A stretch of 64,000 bases of DNA from Truepera radiovictrix DSM 17093 (GTDB lineage: Bacteria; Deinococcota; Deinococci; Deinococcales; Trueperaceae), in NCBI RefSeq assembly GCF_000092425.1, contig NC_014221.1, forward strand, positions 2,237,001 to 2,301,000. Direction: 5' to 3'. Positions within the stretch are counted from its first letter, which is position 1. Each line of letters begins with the position of its first letter. A program made the position numbers and the translations under genes. The notes below the pieces were generated by a model, which worked only from the letters and a program-made list of their open reading frames with translations, did no database searches and was not told the DNA's origin. Of this stretch, positions 1-9,018 are shown one piece after another.

Positions 1-1052
1 GTCTGGAGGTGCACGCCGAGGCGCTCGAGCTCATCACCAACGCGGCCGAACCCCCCCCCATCGAGATCCCCAAAGAGGCGTGGCACGTCAACCCCGACAC
101 GCTCTTGGAGTACCGCCACGTCTCCTTGCGGAGCCCCAAGGCGCGCGCGGCGCTCAAGGTGCAAGCGGAGCTCGTGCGCGCTTTTCGGGAGGTGTTGAGC
201 GCGGAGGGCTTTACCGAGATCTTTACGCCCAAGCTCGTCGCCGCCGGCGCAGAAGGGGGCGCGGCCCTTTTCGAGGTCGACTACTACGGCAAGCGCGCCT
301 ACTTGGCACAGTCGCCGCAGCTCTACAAACAGATCATGGTCGGCGTGTTCGAACGGGTCTTCGAGGTCGCGCCGGTCTATAGGGCCGAGCTGTCGCACAC
401 CTCCAGGCACCTCTCGGAGTACCTGTCGCTCGACGTCGAGTTGGGGTTTATCGACTCCGACGAGGACGTCATGGCGCTCGAGGAGCGCCTGCTCAAGGCC
501 ATGATGCGCGACGTCGCCGAGCGCTGCGCGCCGGAGTTCGCGCTGCTGGGGGCCGCGGCGCCGGACCTCAGCGCGCCCTTTCCGCGCCTGACGCTCCTTG
601 AAGCGCGCGCGTTGGTGCGCGAGCGTTACGGCCACCAGACGGGCGGTAAAGACCTCGACCCCGAAGCCGAGCGGCTCGTCGGGCGCTGGGCCAAAGAGGA
701 GCGGGGGTCGGACTTCGTCTTTGTCACCAACTACCCGCAGGCCGCGCGCCCCTTTTACACCTATCCGACCGACGACGGGCTCACCCGCGGCTTCGACCTC
801 CTCTTCCGCGGCGTCGAGATCACCTCGGGGGGGCAGCGCGTCCACGAGTACGGGACGCTCATCGCGCAGCTTCGCGCGCGCAACCTCGACCCGGAGGCGT
901 TTCGCGGCTACCTCGAGGTCTTTAAGTATGGGATGCCCCCCCACGGCGGTTTCGCCATCGGCGCCGAGCGGCTCACCGCGCTCCTTTTGGGTATCGCCAA
1001 CGTGCGCTTTGCGCGGGCTTTCCCCCGCGACGGCAGCCGCTTGCACCCCTAG
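1..1052 (+). CDS. aspS: Aspartyl-tRNA synthetase, archaeal (non-discriminating) type, 5' end outside window
   Basis: Class II aminoacyl-tRNA synthetase that charges tRNA-Asp, and in non-discriminating forms also tRNA-Asn, in the cytoplasm. The reading frame is open to the left edge, so the N-terminal OB-fold is missing and only the catalytic domain (about 350 residues) is seen. Motif 2 appears as YRAELSHTSRHLSEY, close to the archaeal form, and motif 3 as AIGAERLTALLLG followed by FPRD..RLHP at the C-terminus, typical of archaeal-type AspRS. Deinococcus and Thermus are known to carry such a second enzyme beside the bacterial one and to use it with GatCAB; whether that holds here is inferred. 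The AsnRS-like relative is a less likely alternative. It converges on the minus-strand tdk with 6 bp between the stops. Confidence 0.9.
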   Translation, partial: LEVHAEALELITNAAEPPPIEIPKEAWHVNPDTLLEYRHVSLRSPKARAALKVQAELVRAFREVLSAEGFTEIFTPKLVAAGAEGGAALFEVDYYGKRAYLAQSPQLYKQIMVGVFERVFEVAPVYRAELSHTSRHLSEYLSLDVELGFIDSDEDVMALEERLLKAMMRDVAERCAPEFALLGAAAPDLSAPFPRLTLLEARALVRERYGHQTGGKDLDPEAERLVGRWAKEERGSDFVFVTNYPQAARPFYTYPTDDGLTRGFDLLFRGVEITSGGQRVHEYGTLIAQLRARNLDPEAFRGYLEVFKYGMPPHGGFAIGAERLTALLLGIANVRFARAFPRDGSRLHP

Positions 1053-1058
1053 GTCCCC

Positions 1059-1673
1059 CTAGCGGGACTCGGCGAAGAGCGGCGTCAGGCGCTCCGCGCG
1101 CGGGACGCGGTGACAGGCGCGGCAGCGCGGCTCGTACGCCTCCGCTGCGCCGACGAGGATGACGGGGTCATCGTAGTGCGCCGGATGCCCCCCGATGAGC
1201 CGCTGCGTGCGGGTCGCCGGGGCGCCGCAGCGGACACACACGGCGGTGAGCTTGGTGACCGATTCGGCGCGCGACAAAAGCTCCGGCATGGGTCCAAAGG
1301 GTTCAGCGCGAAAGTCGAGGTCGAGCCCGGCGATCATCACCCGCTTGCCGCTTTCGGCGAGGTCGCAGGCAAAACCGACGAGCGCCGCCGAGAGAAACTG
1401 CCCCTCGTCGATAGCGACAACCTGCACCGCCTCCGAGAGCGCCGCGCGCATCTCCTCCACGTCGCTAACGGCGAGCGCTTCGAGCGTGCGCCCGTTGTGC
1501 GACGCGACCGCCTGCGCGTGGTAGCGCCCGTCAAGCGCGGGTTTGAATACCTGCACCCGCTGCTTGGCGATAAAGGCGCGCGTGACGCGGCGGATGAGTT
1601 CTTCGGACTTGCCGGAGAACATGGGGCCGACGATGAGCTCGAGAAAACCTCCGCGGAAAGGGTGAAACAGCAT
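1059..1673 (-). CDS. tdk: Thymidine kinase
   Basis: Phosphorylates thymidine to dTMP in the pyrimidine salvage pathway. It has the P-loop GPMFSGKS close to the N-terminus, the Walker B-like DEGQF, and a C-terminal structural zinc site of paired Cys (CVRC and CRAC), all typical of the bacterial/eukaryotic type II enzyme of about 200 residues. The ATG at 1673 is preferred. A GTG at 1733 would add 20 residues, but it lies inside the terminator hairpin of the upstream gene. The ATG also sits 5 nt after a TAGAGT box (1679-1684), which suggests a leaderless mRNA. The start is inferred; the function is clear. Confidence 0.92.
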   Translation of the reverse strand: MLFHPFRGGFLELIVGPMFSGKSEELIRRVTRAFIAKQRVQVFKPALDGRYHAQAVASHNGRTLEALAVSDVEEMRAALSEAVQVVAIDEGQFLSAALVGFACDLAESGKRVMIAGLDLDFRAEPFGPMPELLSRAESVTKLTAVCVRCGAPATRTQRLIGGHPAHYDDPVILVGAAEAYEPRCRACHRVPRAERLTPLFAESR

Positions 1674-1678
1674 AGGGC

Positions 1679-1684
1679 ACTCTA
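1679..1684 (-). promoter_or_regulatory. -10 box of tdk, leaderless arrangement
   Basis: TAGAGT on the minus strand, 5 nt before the ATG at 1673, so transcription would begin at or next to the start codon. No good -35 hexamer and no ribosome binding site is seen. It is one of several such TANNNT-start pairs in this window. Confidence 0.45.
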
Positions 1685-1730
1685 CCGCAGAAGGCCGCGC
1701 GGCCTGGAGCGGCGCGCGGACCAAACAGAA

Positions 1731-1752
1731 CACCCCGCGTTGCCGCGGGGTG
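1731..1752 (-). terminator. Intrinsic terminator after the DUF4397 gene
   Basis: A perfect 9-bp stem (CACCCCGCG with CGCGGGGTG) closes a 4-nt loop. On the minus strand it is followed by TTCTGTTT. It lies 19 bp after the stop of the minus-strand gene ending at 1771 and separates that gene from tdk. Confidence 0.75.
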
Positions 1753-1770
1753 CCTCCTTTAAAGAGAAGC

Positions 1771-2961
1771 TTAGTTGCCCTGGTTGTCCTGGTCGTCCTG
1801 CTGGTCTTGCTGACCCTGCTGATCTTGTTCGTCTTGCGCGCCAGCTTGATCCTGCTGGTCTTGTTGCTGACCCTGCTGCTGGTCTTGCTGGTCTTGGTCC
1901 TGCTGGTCGTCAGCTGGCTCTTGCTGCGCCCCTTGCAGCGTCGTCCCGACGAGCAGCACCTCGAGCGGCTCCGCTTCGAGCGGCGTCCCGATAACGAACA
2001 TCGTGTAGACGGTGTTGACGTCGAGCTGCGAGTCGGCGAGGCTGATCGCGGCGGCCGGCGACTCCTCGATGCGGAGCTCGAGACCCGCGGTCTGCGCCGG
2101 GTCGAGGTCGTTATAGTTGCTCACGTCGCCGAAGGGGACGTTGCCGATCAGCACGTTGACGTCGTCCGTCGCGGCGGCGTCACCAGCGGTCGCGTCGGCG
2201 GCGGCGCCAACGTTGACGAGCGACACCTGCGCTACCCCGGGCGCGGCGTGTACCAAGCGCACCGTCACAAGCTGCTGCAGCGCGGGGTCGGCGACCGTGC
2301 CGGTCGTCGCGGCGGGGTCAGCGGGTTGCGCCGCCGGGTCAGCGGGTTGTGTGGGTTGCGCAGCGGGGTCGGCAGCACCCGTCGCGGGGTCGACGGGTTG
2401 TCCCGTCACGGGGTCGACCGGCTGACCGGTTTCGGGGTCGGTGGCTTGGCCCGTCGCGGGATCGATGGGTTGCAAGGCGGGGTCGGCGGGCTGCAGCGCC
2501 GTCAGGGTCGTGACGTCCTCTTCGAGCACCTCGAGGCGGAAGCCGAGCACGTCACCCGTGCCGCCAAAGCCCAAGAACCCGCCGTCATCGGGCGCCGCGG
2601 TCTGATCGAGGCCGCCGGGCGCCACAAGGCCCATCGCCGCGATCGTGTAGTAGCCGCCAGCAGCGAAGTTGAGGTTTTCTTGGAACGCGCCCCCTTCCGT
2701 CGACACCACCACGTCGTAGTCGCCCGCTGCGACGGCGACGTAGTCCGTGACGTCGCGGTATTCGATGTTCGAGAGCGCGTCGGCGTCGGCTGCAGCGTCG
2801 TTGCCGCCGAGTAGACCGCCGCCCCCCAGCTCCACGTTAACTGCCGGCGCGTTCGGCGAGAGGTGCGCGACGCGGACGAAAGCCGTCTCGGCGGGGTCTT
2901 GCTGCGCCACCGCGAACGCTAAAAGCGACGAAGCGGCCGTTGCTTGAATAAGCTTTCTCAT
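1771..2961 (-). CDS. Secreted DUF4397 protein with proline-rich linker and Gln/Asp-rich tail
   Basis: A 396-residue exported protein of unknown function. A signal peptide covers about residues 1-19 (charged MRKL, hydrophobic core, ending AVAQ). Two blocks resemble DUF4397 halves, with [13 protein letters not shown] near residue 30 and [13 protein letters not shown] near residue 240. Between them is a linker of about 80 residues made of degenerate DPxTGQPVDP and QPADPAA repeats. The last 50 or so residues are almost only Gln and Asp with a few Gly, Ala, Glu and Asn. DUF4397 proteins are extracellular or cell-surface proteins in other bacteria, but no activity is known. The ATG has a strong ribosome binding site, AAGAGGAGG. 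The gene stands alone, with its own promoter-like sequence upstream and a terminator downstream. Confidence 0.8.
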   Translation of the reverse strand: MRKLIQATAASSLLAFAVAQQDPAETAFVRVAHLSPNAPAVNVELGGGGLLGGNDAAADADALSNIEYRDVTDYVAVAAGDYDVVVSTEGGAFQENLNFAAGGYYTIAAMGLVAPGGLDQTAAPDDGGFLGFGGTGDVLGFRLEVLEEDVTTLTALQPADPALQPIDPATGQATDPETGQPVDPVTGQPVDPATGAADPAAQPTQPADPAAQPADPAATTGTVADPALQQLVTVRLVHAAPGVAQVSLVNVGAAADATAGDAAATDDVNVLIGNVPFGDVSNYNDLDPAQTAGLELRIEESPAAAISLADSQLDVNTVYTMFVIGTPLEAEPLEVLLVGTTLQGAQQEPADDQQDQDQQDQQQGQQQDQQDQAGAQDEQDQQGQQDQQDDQDNQGN

Positions 2962-3346
2962 AGTTGCCTCCTCTTACCCGATGGTGCCGGATGTCACACC
3001 AGCAGACTTTCGTCCACAACACAGTTGCGATGAGGGGCTTTCACATCGGACGCACATCTTGGCCGTGGGGCGCGCAAAACCCTACTCAGGGACGCTACCT
3101 GTATGAGGAAGTCAGTTGCCTTTGGGAAAGAGCATGAGAAGCGCACTAACGTGCTGATACTTATTCGTGATGCATGACCGTGCTACGTTGTGGCGTAGAG
3201 CGTCACAGAGCCGTGGGCGGGTGGGGGCGCCGGTCGCCCCGAACGATAAGGTCTTGCAAAAACCGTTGAGAGAAAAGCTTACAGCGTCCGTAGCAAGAAA
3301 GCTGCCTTACATCTCTCCAGACGTAGCCTGTTACGATTGCGCCTGT
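2962..3346. other. Divergent intergenic region between the DUF4397 gene and hslV
   Basis: About 385 bases without a convincing gene. It holds the minus-strand promoter at 2991-3019 and a weak plus-strand -10 (TACGAT, 3332-3337) in front of hslV. An open frame runs from 3167 into hslV, but its translation upstream of 3347 has no resemblance to HslV and is taken as untranslated. Confidence 0.5.
2991..3019 (-). promoter_or_regulatory. Promoter of the DUF4397 gene
   Basis: On the minus strand TTGTGG (3014-3019) and TGACAT (2991-2996) are spaced by 17 nt, upstream of the ribosome binding site of the gene starting at 2961. Both hexamers are imperfect matches to the sigma-70 consensus. Confidence 0.4.
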
Positions 3347-3985
3347 ATGCAAGACTCTCCACGTTCCGCACCGCGCATGCACGGCACTACCATCGTCGCG
3401 GTGCATAAAGACGGCGTCACGGCGATTGCCGGCGACGGCCAAGTCACCTTGGGCGACACCATCGTGAAAAAGGGTGCTACCAAGGTACGCAGCCTCATGG
3501 ACGGGCGCGTCATCACCGGTTTTGCGGGCGCCGTTTCGGACGCGTTCACCCTGCTCGAGAAGTTCGAGGGGTACCTGTCGACGTACCGCGGCAACCTCAT
3601 GCGCGCGGCGGTCGAGACCGTCAAGGAGTGGCGCACCGACCGGATGCTGCGCAACCTCGAGGCCATGCTCATCGTCGCCGACGCCGAGCAGATCCTCACG
3701 CTTTCCGGCGCGGGCGACGTCATCGCCCCCGACGAACCCATCGCCGCCGTCGGTTCGGGGGGCGCCTACGCCCAGGCCGCGGCCACCGCCCTTTTACGCC
3801 ACAGCGACATGAGCGCCGCCGAGATCGCCGAGACCGCCCTCCTGATCGCCGCCGACATCGACATCTACACGAGCGGTACGGCGACCGTGCTCAAGGTGCC
3901 CGACACGCAAGACACCGACGAAAGCGACGAAGCGGTCCTGCAGGGCGCCGCCCGCTCGCAAACCGCCACCCAAGAGGACGCGTGA
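3347..3985 (+). CDS. hslV: ATP-dependent protease peptidase subunit HslV
   Basis: Proteolytic core of the HslUV (ClpQY) protease, a two-ring dodecamer fed by HslU. The Ntn-hydrolase start GTTIVAV with the catalytic Thr is at about residue 14 from this start, so a short propeptide must be removed; the later GDGQVTLGD and [10 protein letters not shown] blocks also match the family. Two ATGs are possible, 3347 and 3377. 3377 gives MHGTTIVAV, the usual short leader. 3347 lies 9 nt after a TACGAT box and would fit a near-leaderless mRNA. Neither has a good ribosome binding site. The C-terminal 25 or so residues (Asp/Glu/Thr-rich) extend past the usual family end. The stop overlaps the hslU start (TGATG), so the two are translationally coupled. 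Confidence 0.93.
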   Translation: MQDSPRSAPRMHGTTIVAVHKDGVTAIAGDGQVTLGDTIVKKGATKVRSLMDGRVITGFAGAVSDAFTLLEKFEGYLSTYRGNLMRAAVETVKEWRTDRMLRNLEAMLIVADAEQILTLSGAGDVIAPDEPIAAVGSGGAYAQAAATALLRHSDMSAAEIAETALLIAADIDIYTSGTATVLKVPDTQDTDESDEAVLQGAARSQTATQEDA

Positions 3986-5265
3986 TGCTCAACCTGACCC
4001 CCTTAGAGATCGTCGAGGAGCTCGACAAGTACATCATCGGCCAGCACAAAGCCAAACGCTCGGTAGCGGTGGCGCTGCGCAACCACTTTCGCCGGCGGCA
4101 GCTCGCGGGCGAGATCCAACGCGAGGTGACCCCCAAAAACATCCTGATGATCGGCCCCACGGGGGTCGGCAAAACGGAGATCGCGCGGCGCCTCGCGCGG
4201 CTCGCTAGAGCGCCCTTTGTCAAGGTCGAGGCGACCAAATTTACCGAAACGGGGTATGTCGGCCGCGACGTCGAATCGATGGTCCGCGACCTCGTGCAGG
4301 CGAGCTACGTCATGGTGCAAGAGGAGCAGCTAGAACGCGTCAGCGAGCGCGCCGCCAAAAACGCCGAGGAGCACCTTCTAGACGCCCTCTTGCCGGGCGG
4401 CACCGAGGAGGGGCGCGCGAAGATGCGCGAGCTTTTAGAGGCGGGCAAGCTCGAGGACCGCAGCATCGAGATCGAAGTCAAAGACGAGCGCCCGCAGCAG
4501 ATGATGATGCCCGGTATGGAGGAGATGGGCCTTAACCTCCAGGAGATGATGTCGAACCTTCTGCCCAAACGGCGGGTGCGGCGCAAGACCACCGTGCGCG
4601 AGGCGCGCGAGGCGCTCCGCGGCGAGGAGGCGGAAAAGCTCATCGACCACGATGAGGTCTCCCGCGAGGCGATCTCCAGGGCGGAAAACTCGGGGATCAT
4701 CTTTATCGACGAGATCGACAAGGTCACGGGCAGCGACAACACGAGCGGCCCCGACGTCTCCGGCGAGGGGGTGCAGCGCGACTTGCTGCCCATCGTCGAG
4801 GGGACGCAGGTCAACACCCGTTACGGCCAGGTCAAGACCGATCACGTGCTCTTTATCGCCGCGGGCGCCTTTACCGCCTCGAAACCCTCGGACCTCATCC
4901 CCGAGCTGCAGGGGCGCTTCCCCATCCGGGTCGAGCTCGAGGAGCTCTCCGCGAGCGACTTCCAGCTGATCTTGACCAAACCCCAGTACTCGCTCACCAA
5001 GCAGTACACCGAGCTCCTCAAGGTCGACGGCACGCGGCTGCGCTTCGACGACTCGGGCATCGAGGCCATCGCCGAGTACAGCGCGCGCGTCAACGCCGAC
5101 GTCGAGGACATCGGCGCGCGGCGGCTCCACACGGTTTTAGAGACCGTCTTGGAGGACGTGTCGTTCGCGACCAACTTAGGCGACGTGGTCATCGACCGCG
5201 CCTACGTCGAGAAAAAGCTCGAGGACATCGCCTCGGACGAGGACCTATCGCGCTACGTGCTCTAG
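3985..5265 (+). CDS. hslU: HslUV protease ATPase subunit HslU
   Basis: AAA+ unfoldase (426 residues) that recognises, unfolds and threads substrates into HslV. Walker A GPTGVGKT is near residue 59, Walker B is IIFIDEIDK, and the variable I-domain lies between them, with a Met-rich stretch ([12 protein letters not shown]). The C-terminus ends [10 protein letters not shown], the conserved tail that inserts into HslV pockets to activate it. The start is fixed by the one-base overlap with the hslV stop and by the usual beginning [14 protein letters not shown]. The longer frame upstream belongs to hslV read in another phase. Confidence 0.96.
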   Translation: MLNLTPLEIVEELDKYIIGQHKAKRSVAVALRNHFRRRQLAGEIQREVTPKNILMIGPTGVGKTEIARRLARLARAPFVKVEATKFTETGYVGRDVESMVRDLVQASYVMVQEEQLERVSERAAKNAEEHLLDALLPGGTEEGRAKMRELLEAGKLEDRSIEIEVKDERPQQMMMPGMEEMGLNLQEMMSNLLPKRRVRRKTTVREAREALRGEEAEKLIDHDEVSREAISRAENSGIIFIDEIDKVTGSDNTSGPDVSGEGVQRDLLPIVEGTQVNTRYGQVKTDHVLFIAAGAFTASKPSDLIPELQGRFPIRVELEELSASDFQLILTKPQYSLTKQYTELLKVDGTRLRFDDSGIEAIAEYSARVNADVEDIGARRLHTVLETVLEDVSFATNLGDVVIDRAYVEKKLEDIASDEDLSRYVL

Positions 5266-5305
5266 GCTTCGTCGGCTCGGGCTCCTTTGAGGCGTCTAGA
5301 GCGTG

Positions 5306-5311
5306 TATAGT
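5306..5311 (+). promoter_or_regulatory. -10 box upstream of typA
   Basis: TATAGT about 94 nt before the typA ATG, preceded by TG but without a clear -35. If used, transcription would start near 5318, just before the perfect hairpin at 5323-5345. Confidence 0.35.
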
Positions 5312-5322
5312 AGACCCTTGGC

Positions 5323-5345
5323 GGGGGCGCCCTCTGGGCGCCCCC
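5323..5345 (+). terminator. Perfect 10-bp GC hairpin between hslU and typA
   Basis: GGGGGCGCCC pairs exactly with GGGCGCCCCC around a TCT loop. There is no U-run after it (ATACCTTG). It may end hslVU transcription, or it may form the 5' end of the typA transcript if the TATAGT at 5306 is the promoter. Confidence 0.45.
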
Positions 5346-5404
5346 ATACCTTGCCCCGAGCACCCGCTCACCTTTCAGCACGCTCACCCCCCTTAGGACG
5401 CACT

Positions 5405-7213
5405 ATGGACTACCGAAACATCGCTATCGTTGCGCACGTCGACCACGGCAAGACCACGCTCGTCGACGGCATGCTTAAGCAGTCGCACATCTTCCGCGAC
5501 AACCAACTCGTCGCCGAGCGGGTGATGGACTCAAACGACCTAGAGCGCGAACGCGGCATCACCATCTTGGCCAAAAACACCGCCGTCACCTGGCGGGGCG
5601 TTAAGATCAACATCGTCGACACACCCGGCCACGCCGACTTCGGCGGCGAGGTCGAGCGGGCGCTGGGAATGGTCGACGGCGTATTGCTGCTCGTCGACGC
5701 CGCCGAAGGCCCAATGCCACAGACCCGCTTCGTGCTGCGCAAAGCGCTCGCGCGCGGCCTCAAACCGGTCGTTGTGGTCAACAAGATCGACCGCAAAGAC
5801 GCGCGGCCCGACGAGGTCATCAATCTGACCTTTGACCTCATGGTCGAGCTCGGCGCTAGCGACGAGCAGCTCGACTTCCCGATCGTCTACGCGGTCGCCC
5901 GCGAGGGGCGGGCCTGGCTCGAGCTCGACACCCCCGGCGACGACCTCACACCGCTCTTCGAGACGATTTTGCAGCACATCCCGGCGGCCGCAGCCGACAC
6001 CGAGGCGCCCTTTCAGCTGCAGGTGACCAACCTCGACTACTCGGACTACCTGGGCCGCATCGCCATCGGACGGGTGCGGCGCGGGCGGGTGCGTAAGGGC
6101 GAGGGGGTGCTGCGCCTCATGCGCGGCGGCGAGAGCGTGCGCGCCCGCGTCACCAAGCTCTACACCCACTTGGGGCTCGAGCGCGTCGAGGTTGAGGAGG
6201 CGCTCGCGGGCGACATCGTCGCGCTGACCGGTGTCGAAGAGGTGCAGATCGGCGACACCCTGACGCACCCCGACGCACCCGAAGCGCTCCCCGCCGTCTC
6301 GGTCGACGAACCCACGGTCTCAGTCACCTTTAGCCCCAACACGAGCCCACTCGCCGGCAAAGAGGGGAAGTTCGTCACCAGCCGCCACATCAAAGAGCGC
6401 CTCGAGCGCGAGCTGCTGACCAACGTCGCGTTGCGCGTCGAGGAGCTCGGCGGCGAGAGCTACCGGGTCTCCGGGCGCGGCGAGCTGCACCTAAGCATCC
6501 TCATCGAACAGATGCGCCGCGAGGGGTACGAGTTTTCGGTGTCGCGCCCCGAAGTGATCATGAAAGAGCTTGACGGCGTGCTGCTGGAGCCCTTTGAGCA
6601 CGTCGTCGCCGACGTTCCCGAAGCGGCCATGGGGAGCGTGATGGAGTCGCTCTCGAGCCGCCGCGGCACGCTCGTAAACCTCACCCAGGAGGCGGGTCGG
6701 GCGCGGCTCGAGTTCTCGATCCCTAGCCGCGCGCTGTTTGGTTACCGCACGCACTTTTTGTCGATGACCCAGGGCGAAGGGCTTTTAAACCACACCTTTG
6801 ACGGCTATGAAAAGAGCGTGGGCGGCCTTAAAACGCGCCTGAACGGGTCTTTGGTGGCGATGGAGGCGGGCGAGGCGTTTGCCTACGCGATCTTTAAGCT
6901 CCAAGACCGCGGGGTCTTCTTTATCGACCCCGGCACCGAGGTGTACGTCGGGATGATCGTCGGGGCGAACGCGCGCGCAGGGGACCTCAACGTCAACGTC
7001 ACGAAGAACAAAAAGCTCACCAACGTGCGCGCGGCGACCGCCGACGACAACATCACCCTGACGCCGCCCAAAAAGCTCACCCTCGAGGAGGCCCTGGAGT
7101 ACATCGCCGACGACGAGCTCTTAGAGGTCACCCCGAAGAGCATCCGGCTCCGCAAACGCATCCTCGACCCCAGCTTGCGTAAGCGTGAGGAGAAGGTCAC
7201 CGCGGGTATTTAG
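5405..7213 (+). CDS. typA: Translational GTPase TypA/BipA
   Basis: Ribosome-binding GTPase of the EF-G/LepA family, linked to stress and low-temperature growth and to 50S assembly in other bacteria. The protein is 602 residues, normal for the family. G1 AHVDHGKTT lies at residues 9-17, G3 DTPGHADF and G4 NKIDR follow, and the [10 protein letters not shown] switch I block is present. The C-terminal half carries the EF-G-like domains and the BipA-specific end ([13 protein letters not shown], then [16 protein letters not shown]). An ATG at 5405 giving [15 protein letters not shown] is chosen because family members begin there; 34 more codons are open upstream, but they cross the hairpin. Confidence 0.96.
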   Translation: MDYRNIAIVAHVDHGKTTLVDGMLKQSHIFRDNQLVAERVMDSNDLERERGITILAKNTAVTWRGVKINIVDTPGHADFGGEVERALGMVDGVLLLVDAAEGPMPQTRFVLRKALARGLKPVVVVNKIDRKDARPDEVINLTFDLMVELGASDEQLDFPIVYAVAREGRAWLELDTPGDDLTPLFETILQHIPAAAADTEAPFQLQVTNLDYSDYLGRIAIGRVRRGRVRKGEGVLRLMRGGESVRARVTKLYTHLGLERVEVEEALAGDIVALTGVEEVQIGDTLTHPDAPEALPAVSVDEPTVSVTFSPNTSPLAGKEGKFVTSRHIKERLERELLTNVALRVEELGGESYRVSGRGELHLSILIEQMRREGYEFSVSRPEVIMKELDGVLLEPFEHVVADVPEAAMGSVMESLSSRRGTLVNLTQEAGRARLEFSIPSRALFGYRTHFLSMTQGEGLLNHTFDGYEKSVGGLKTRLNGSLVAMEAGEAFAYAIFKLQDRGVFFIDPGTEVYVGMIVGANARAGDLNVNVTKNKKLTNVRAATADDNITLTPPKKLTLEEALEYIADDELLEVTPKSIRLRKRILDPSLRKREEKVTAGI

Positions 7214-7270
7214 TCCATTTCATTTAGTCGGCTCGACCCACCAAACCCCTGGCGTCAACGTGTCTAGCGT

Positions 7271-7299
7271 GAGCGGGGCGCCCGCAAAGCGCCCCGCTC
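7271..7299 (+). terminator. Hairpin after typA
   Basis: An 11-bp perfect stem (GAGCGGGGCGC with GCGCCCCGCTC) closes a 7-nt loop between the convergent typA and scpA. No T-run follows on either strand. A short direct repeat of ACACCCCTAA lies just to the right. Confidence 0.55.
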
Positions 7300-7360
7300 C
7301 GTTCGTGCGTCGGCTGCGTTGGTGACGCGCGTCGCAGCTCTGACACCCCTAATGACACCC

Positions 7361-8122
7361 CTAACACACCTCGGTGCGCAGGGCGAGCTCGCGCGTATCC
7401 TCTGTAGCCTCTGAGGCGGCCTCGAGCCAGATCTCTCCGTAGCGCTCCCCCTGCTCCGCGCGCACCTCCCCCTCTTTGACGAGTTCGAGCAGCGCGCTAA
7501 ACCCGACCACCACGGTGGGCCAGTCGCGCGCGCCCATGAGCGCCACCAGGGGTGCGCGGCGCAGGCGGCGCAACCCGTCGCGCAGCCGCGCCATCGCCAC
7601 GGGGAGCGTCAGGCGCTCGATGGCGAGCTCGAAGTACGCCACCGCGCGGTGGCGGGTGGCGAATTCGGCCAAACGGCTCAGCTTCGGCGCGAGCGGGCGG
7701 GTGCGGCGTGGGTACGTCGGGCTCGGGGCGCGCGCCGGCAGCACGCGCGCCTGCGCCTCGCGGCGGCTGCGGAGAAAGTCGACCGCCTCCTCAAAGGCCT
7801 CTAGCGCCAGCACCGTCTCGAGGACGTCGCTAGGGACCGTTTCGCCCGCGTCGGAGGTCTGGGGGGGGCGCGGCAGCAGCAGGCGCAGCTTGAGCTCGAC
7901 GATGCGGGCGAGCGCCGGCAGCGTCTCGGTGGCCACTTCGAGGTCGCGGCGCAGCTCGCTGTAAAAGGCCAGGTAGCTTTCGACCAGCGCGAGCACGTCG
8001 AGCGCTTCGGGGGCGAGCTTGCCCGTGCGCAGCGCGTGCGCCAGCTCCCCCACACTCCCCTCGAAAACGGGGGTCACCACGTGAAAGCGTTGCGGGGCAG
8101 GCGCAGCCGCCTCAGGGTTCAC
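7361..8122 (-). CDS. scpA: Segregation and condensation protein A
   Basis: Kleisin subunit of the Smc-ScpAB condensin that organises and separates the chromosome. The N-terminal block FEGSVGELAHALRTGKL followed by a helical LDVLALVESYLAFY and IVELKLRLLLP matches the ScpA Smc-neck-binding region. The C-terminal winged helix has GFSALLELVKEGEVRA and YGEIWLE. At 253 residues it is typical. A GTG at 8122 overlaps the TGA of the upstream phosphatase gene by 11 bases and is preferred over a TTG at 8152. The middle is divergent (Arg/Pro-rich), so the call rests on the two ends. scpB is not in this window. Confidence 0.82.
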   Translation of the reverse strand: MNPEAAAPAPQRFHVVTPVFEGSVGELAHALRTGKLAPEALDVLALVESYLAFYSELRRDLEVATETLPALARIVELKLRLLLPRPPQTSDAGETVPSDVLETVLALEAFEEAVDFLRSRREAQARVLPARAPSPTYPRRTRPLAPKLSRLAEFATRHRAVAYFELAIERLTLPVAMARLRDGLRRLRRAPLVALMGARDWPTVVVGFSALLELVKEGEVRAEQGERYGEIWLEAASEATEDTRELALRTEVC

Positions 8123-8783
8123 GGCACACGCTCTGCGCTTCGCTCTCGCCAAACGCGTCGGCCGCCTCTAGCGCCACGGGCGCCCCCTCGAGCTCGGCAC
8201 TCTGAAGATGCCCGAAGTCGTTGACCCGCTCGATGAGAAATTCGCCGTCACGAAACACCAGACAGGTGACGCCCGTGTGTCTCAGGTGAAACCGCTTGCG
8301 CCAGCGCGGGTGCTCGACACCGAGGACGTAGCTGAGGAGCATCTGGATGGTACCCGAATGCGTCACGGCGACGATGTGGGGCACCTCGGGGAGACTTTGA
8401 AGCCACGCGACCGCGCGCGCGCGCAGCTCCCCGTAGGACTCCCCCCCCGGCGCCCGCTCCGCAAAGGCGTTTTGCGACCACGCCGTCCAGTGGGGCGACG
8501 CGAGGCGCTCGGCGAGCGTGCGCCCCTCGAAGTGGCCGAAGTGGACCTCTTTCAGGCGCGCGTCGCGCACGATCGCACGCCCCGGAAAGGCTAGCTCGGC
8601 CGTCTGCAGGGCGCGTACGAGCGGGCTCGAGTAGACCACGATCTCGGCTCCCTGAAAGCGCCCCCGCAGCGCCTCGGCTTGACGCCGCCCCCGCGCGGAG
8701 AGGGGAACGTCGCTGTGGCCCTGAACGCGGCCTTCGAGGTTCCAGTGGGTCTCAGCGTGACGAATGAGGGAGAGCTGGCGCAT
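8112..8783 (-). CDS. Histidine phosphatase family protein (phosphoglycerate mutase-like)
   Basis: A 223-residue member of the branch of the phosphoglycerate mutase superfamily that transfers phosphate through a His. The active-site motif is LIRHAETHWN at residues 6-15, followed by SSPLVRALQTAE, the E at HFGHFEGRT, and the second catalytic His in VTHSGTIQM. Substrates in this branch range from alpha-ribazole phosphate to sugar phosphates and cannot be read from the sequence. The ATG at 8783 begins directly before the motif. A further 21 codons of Arg-rich frame upstream are unlikely to be translated. It forms a two-gene unit with scpA. Confidence 0.85.
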   Translation of the reverse strand: MRQLSLIRHAETHWNLEGRVQGHSDVPLSARGRRQAEALRGRFQGAEIVVYSSPLVRALQTAELAFPGRAIVRDARLKEVHFGHFEGRTLAERLASPHWTAWSQNAFAERAPGGESYGELRARAVAWLQSLPEVPHIVAVTHSGTIQMLLSYVLGVEHPRWRKRFHLRHTGVTCLVFRDGEFLIERVNDFGHLQSAELEGAPVALEAADAFGESEAQSVCREP

Positions 8784-8878
8784 GCCAAAAGCCAGTTTAG
8801 CACGGCGGCAGCTGGCGTTTTGGCGTTTGCGGCGTCGCCGACGCAAAGCGCTTACCCATCAAAAGAGCCCAACCGACG

Positions 8879-8906
8879 TTTGTGCGGTTCGTGCGGCCCG
8901 TATACT
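8879..8906 (+). promoter_or_regulatory. Promoter of the treZ-treY operon
   Basis: TTTGTG (8879-8884) and TATACT (8901-8906) with a 16-nt spacer. The predicted start leaves a leader of about 105 nt before treZ. Confidence 0.5.
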
Positions 8907-9018
8907 CTAAAACGGTGAGTCGCGGACGCCCTTTTGGTGAGTCTGTCCGCAACGATCTCGCTCATTGAGAGCCGCTCATAGCTCGAGCCTTTTACACACC
9001 GTTTAAAGGGGTGACGTT

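Noticed and set aside
598-1062. 154-residue plus-strand ORF inside aspS
   Set aside because: Ser/Arg/Pro-rich out-of-frame translation of the synthetase; no family features.
1750-2814. 354-residue plus-strand ORF opposite the DUF4397 gene
   Set aside because: Leu/Val runs are the complement of the Gln/Asp tail; the minus strand has the signal peptide and ribosome binding site.
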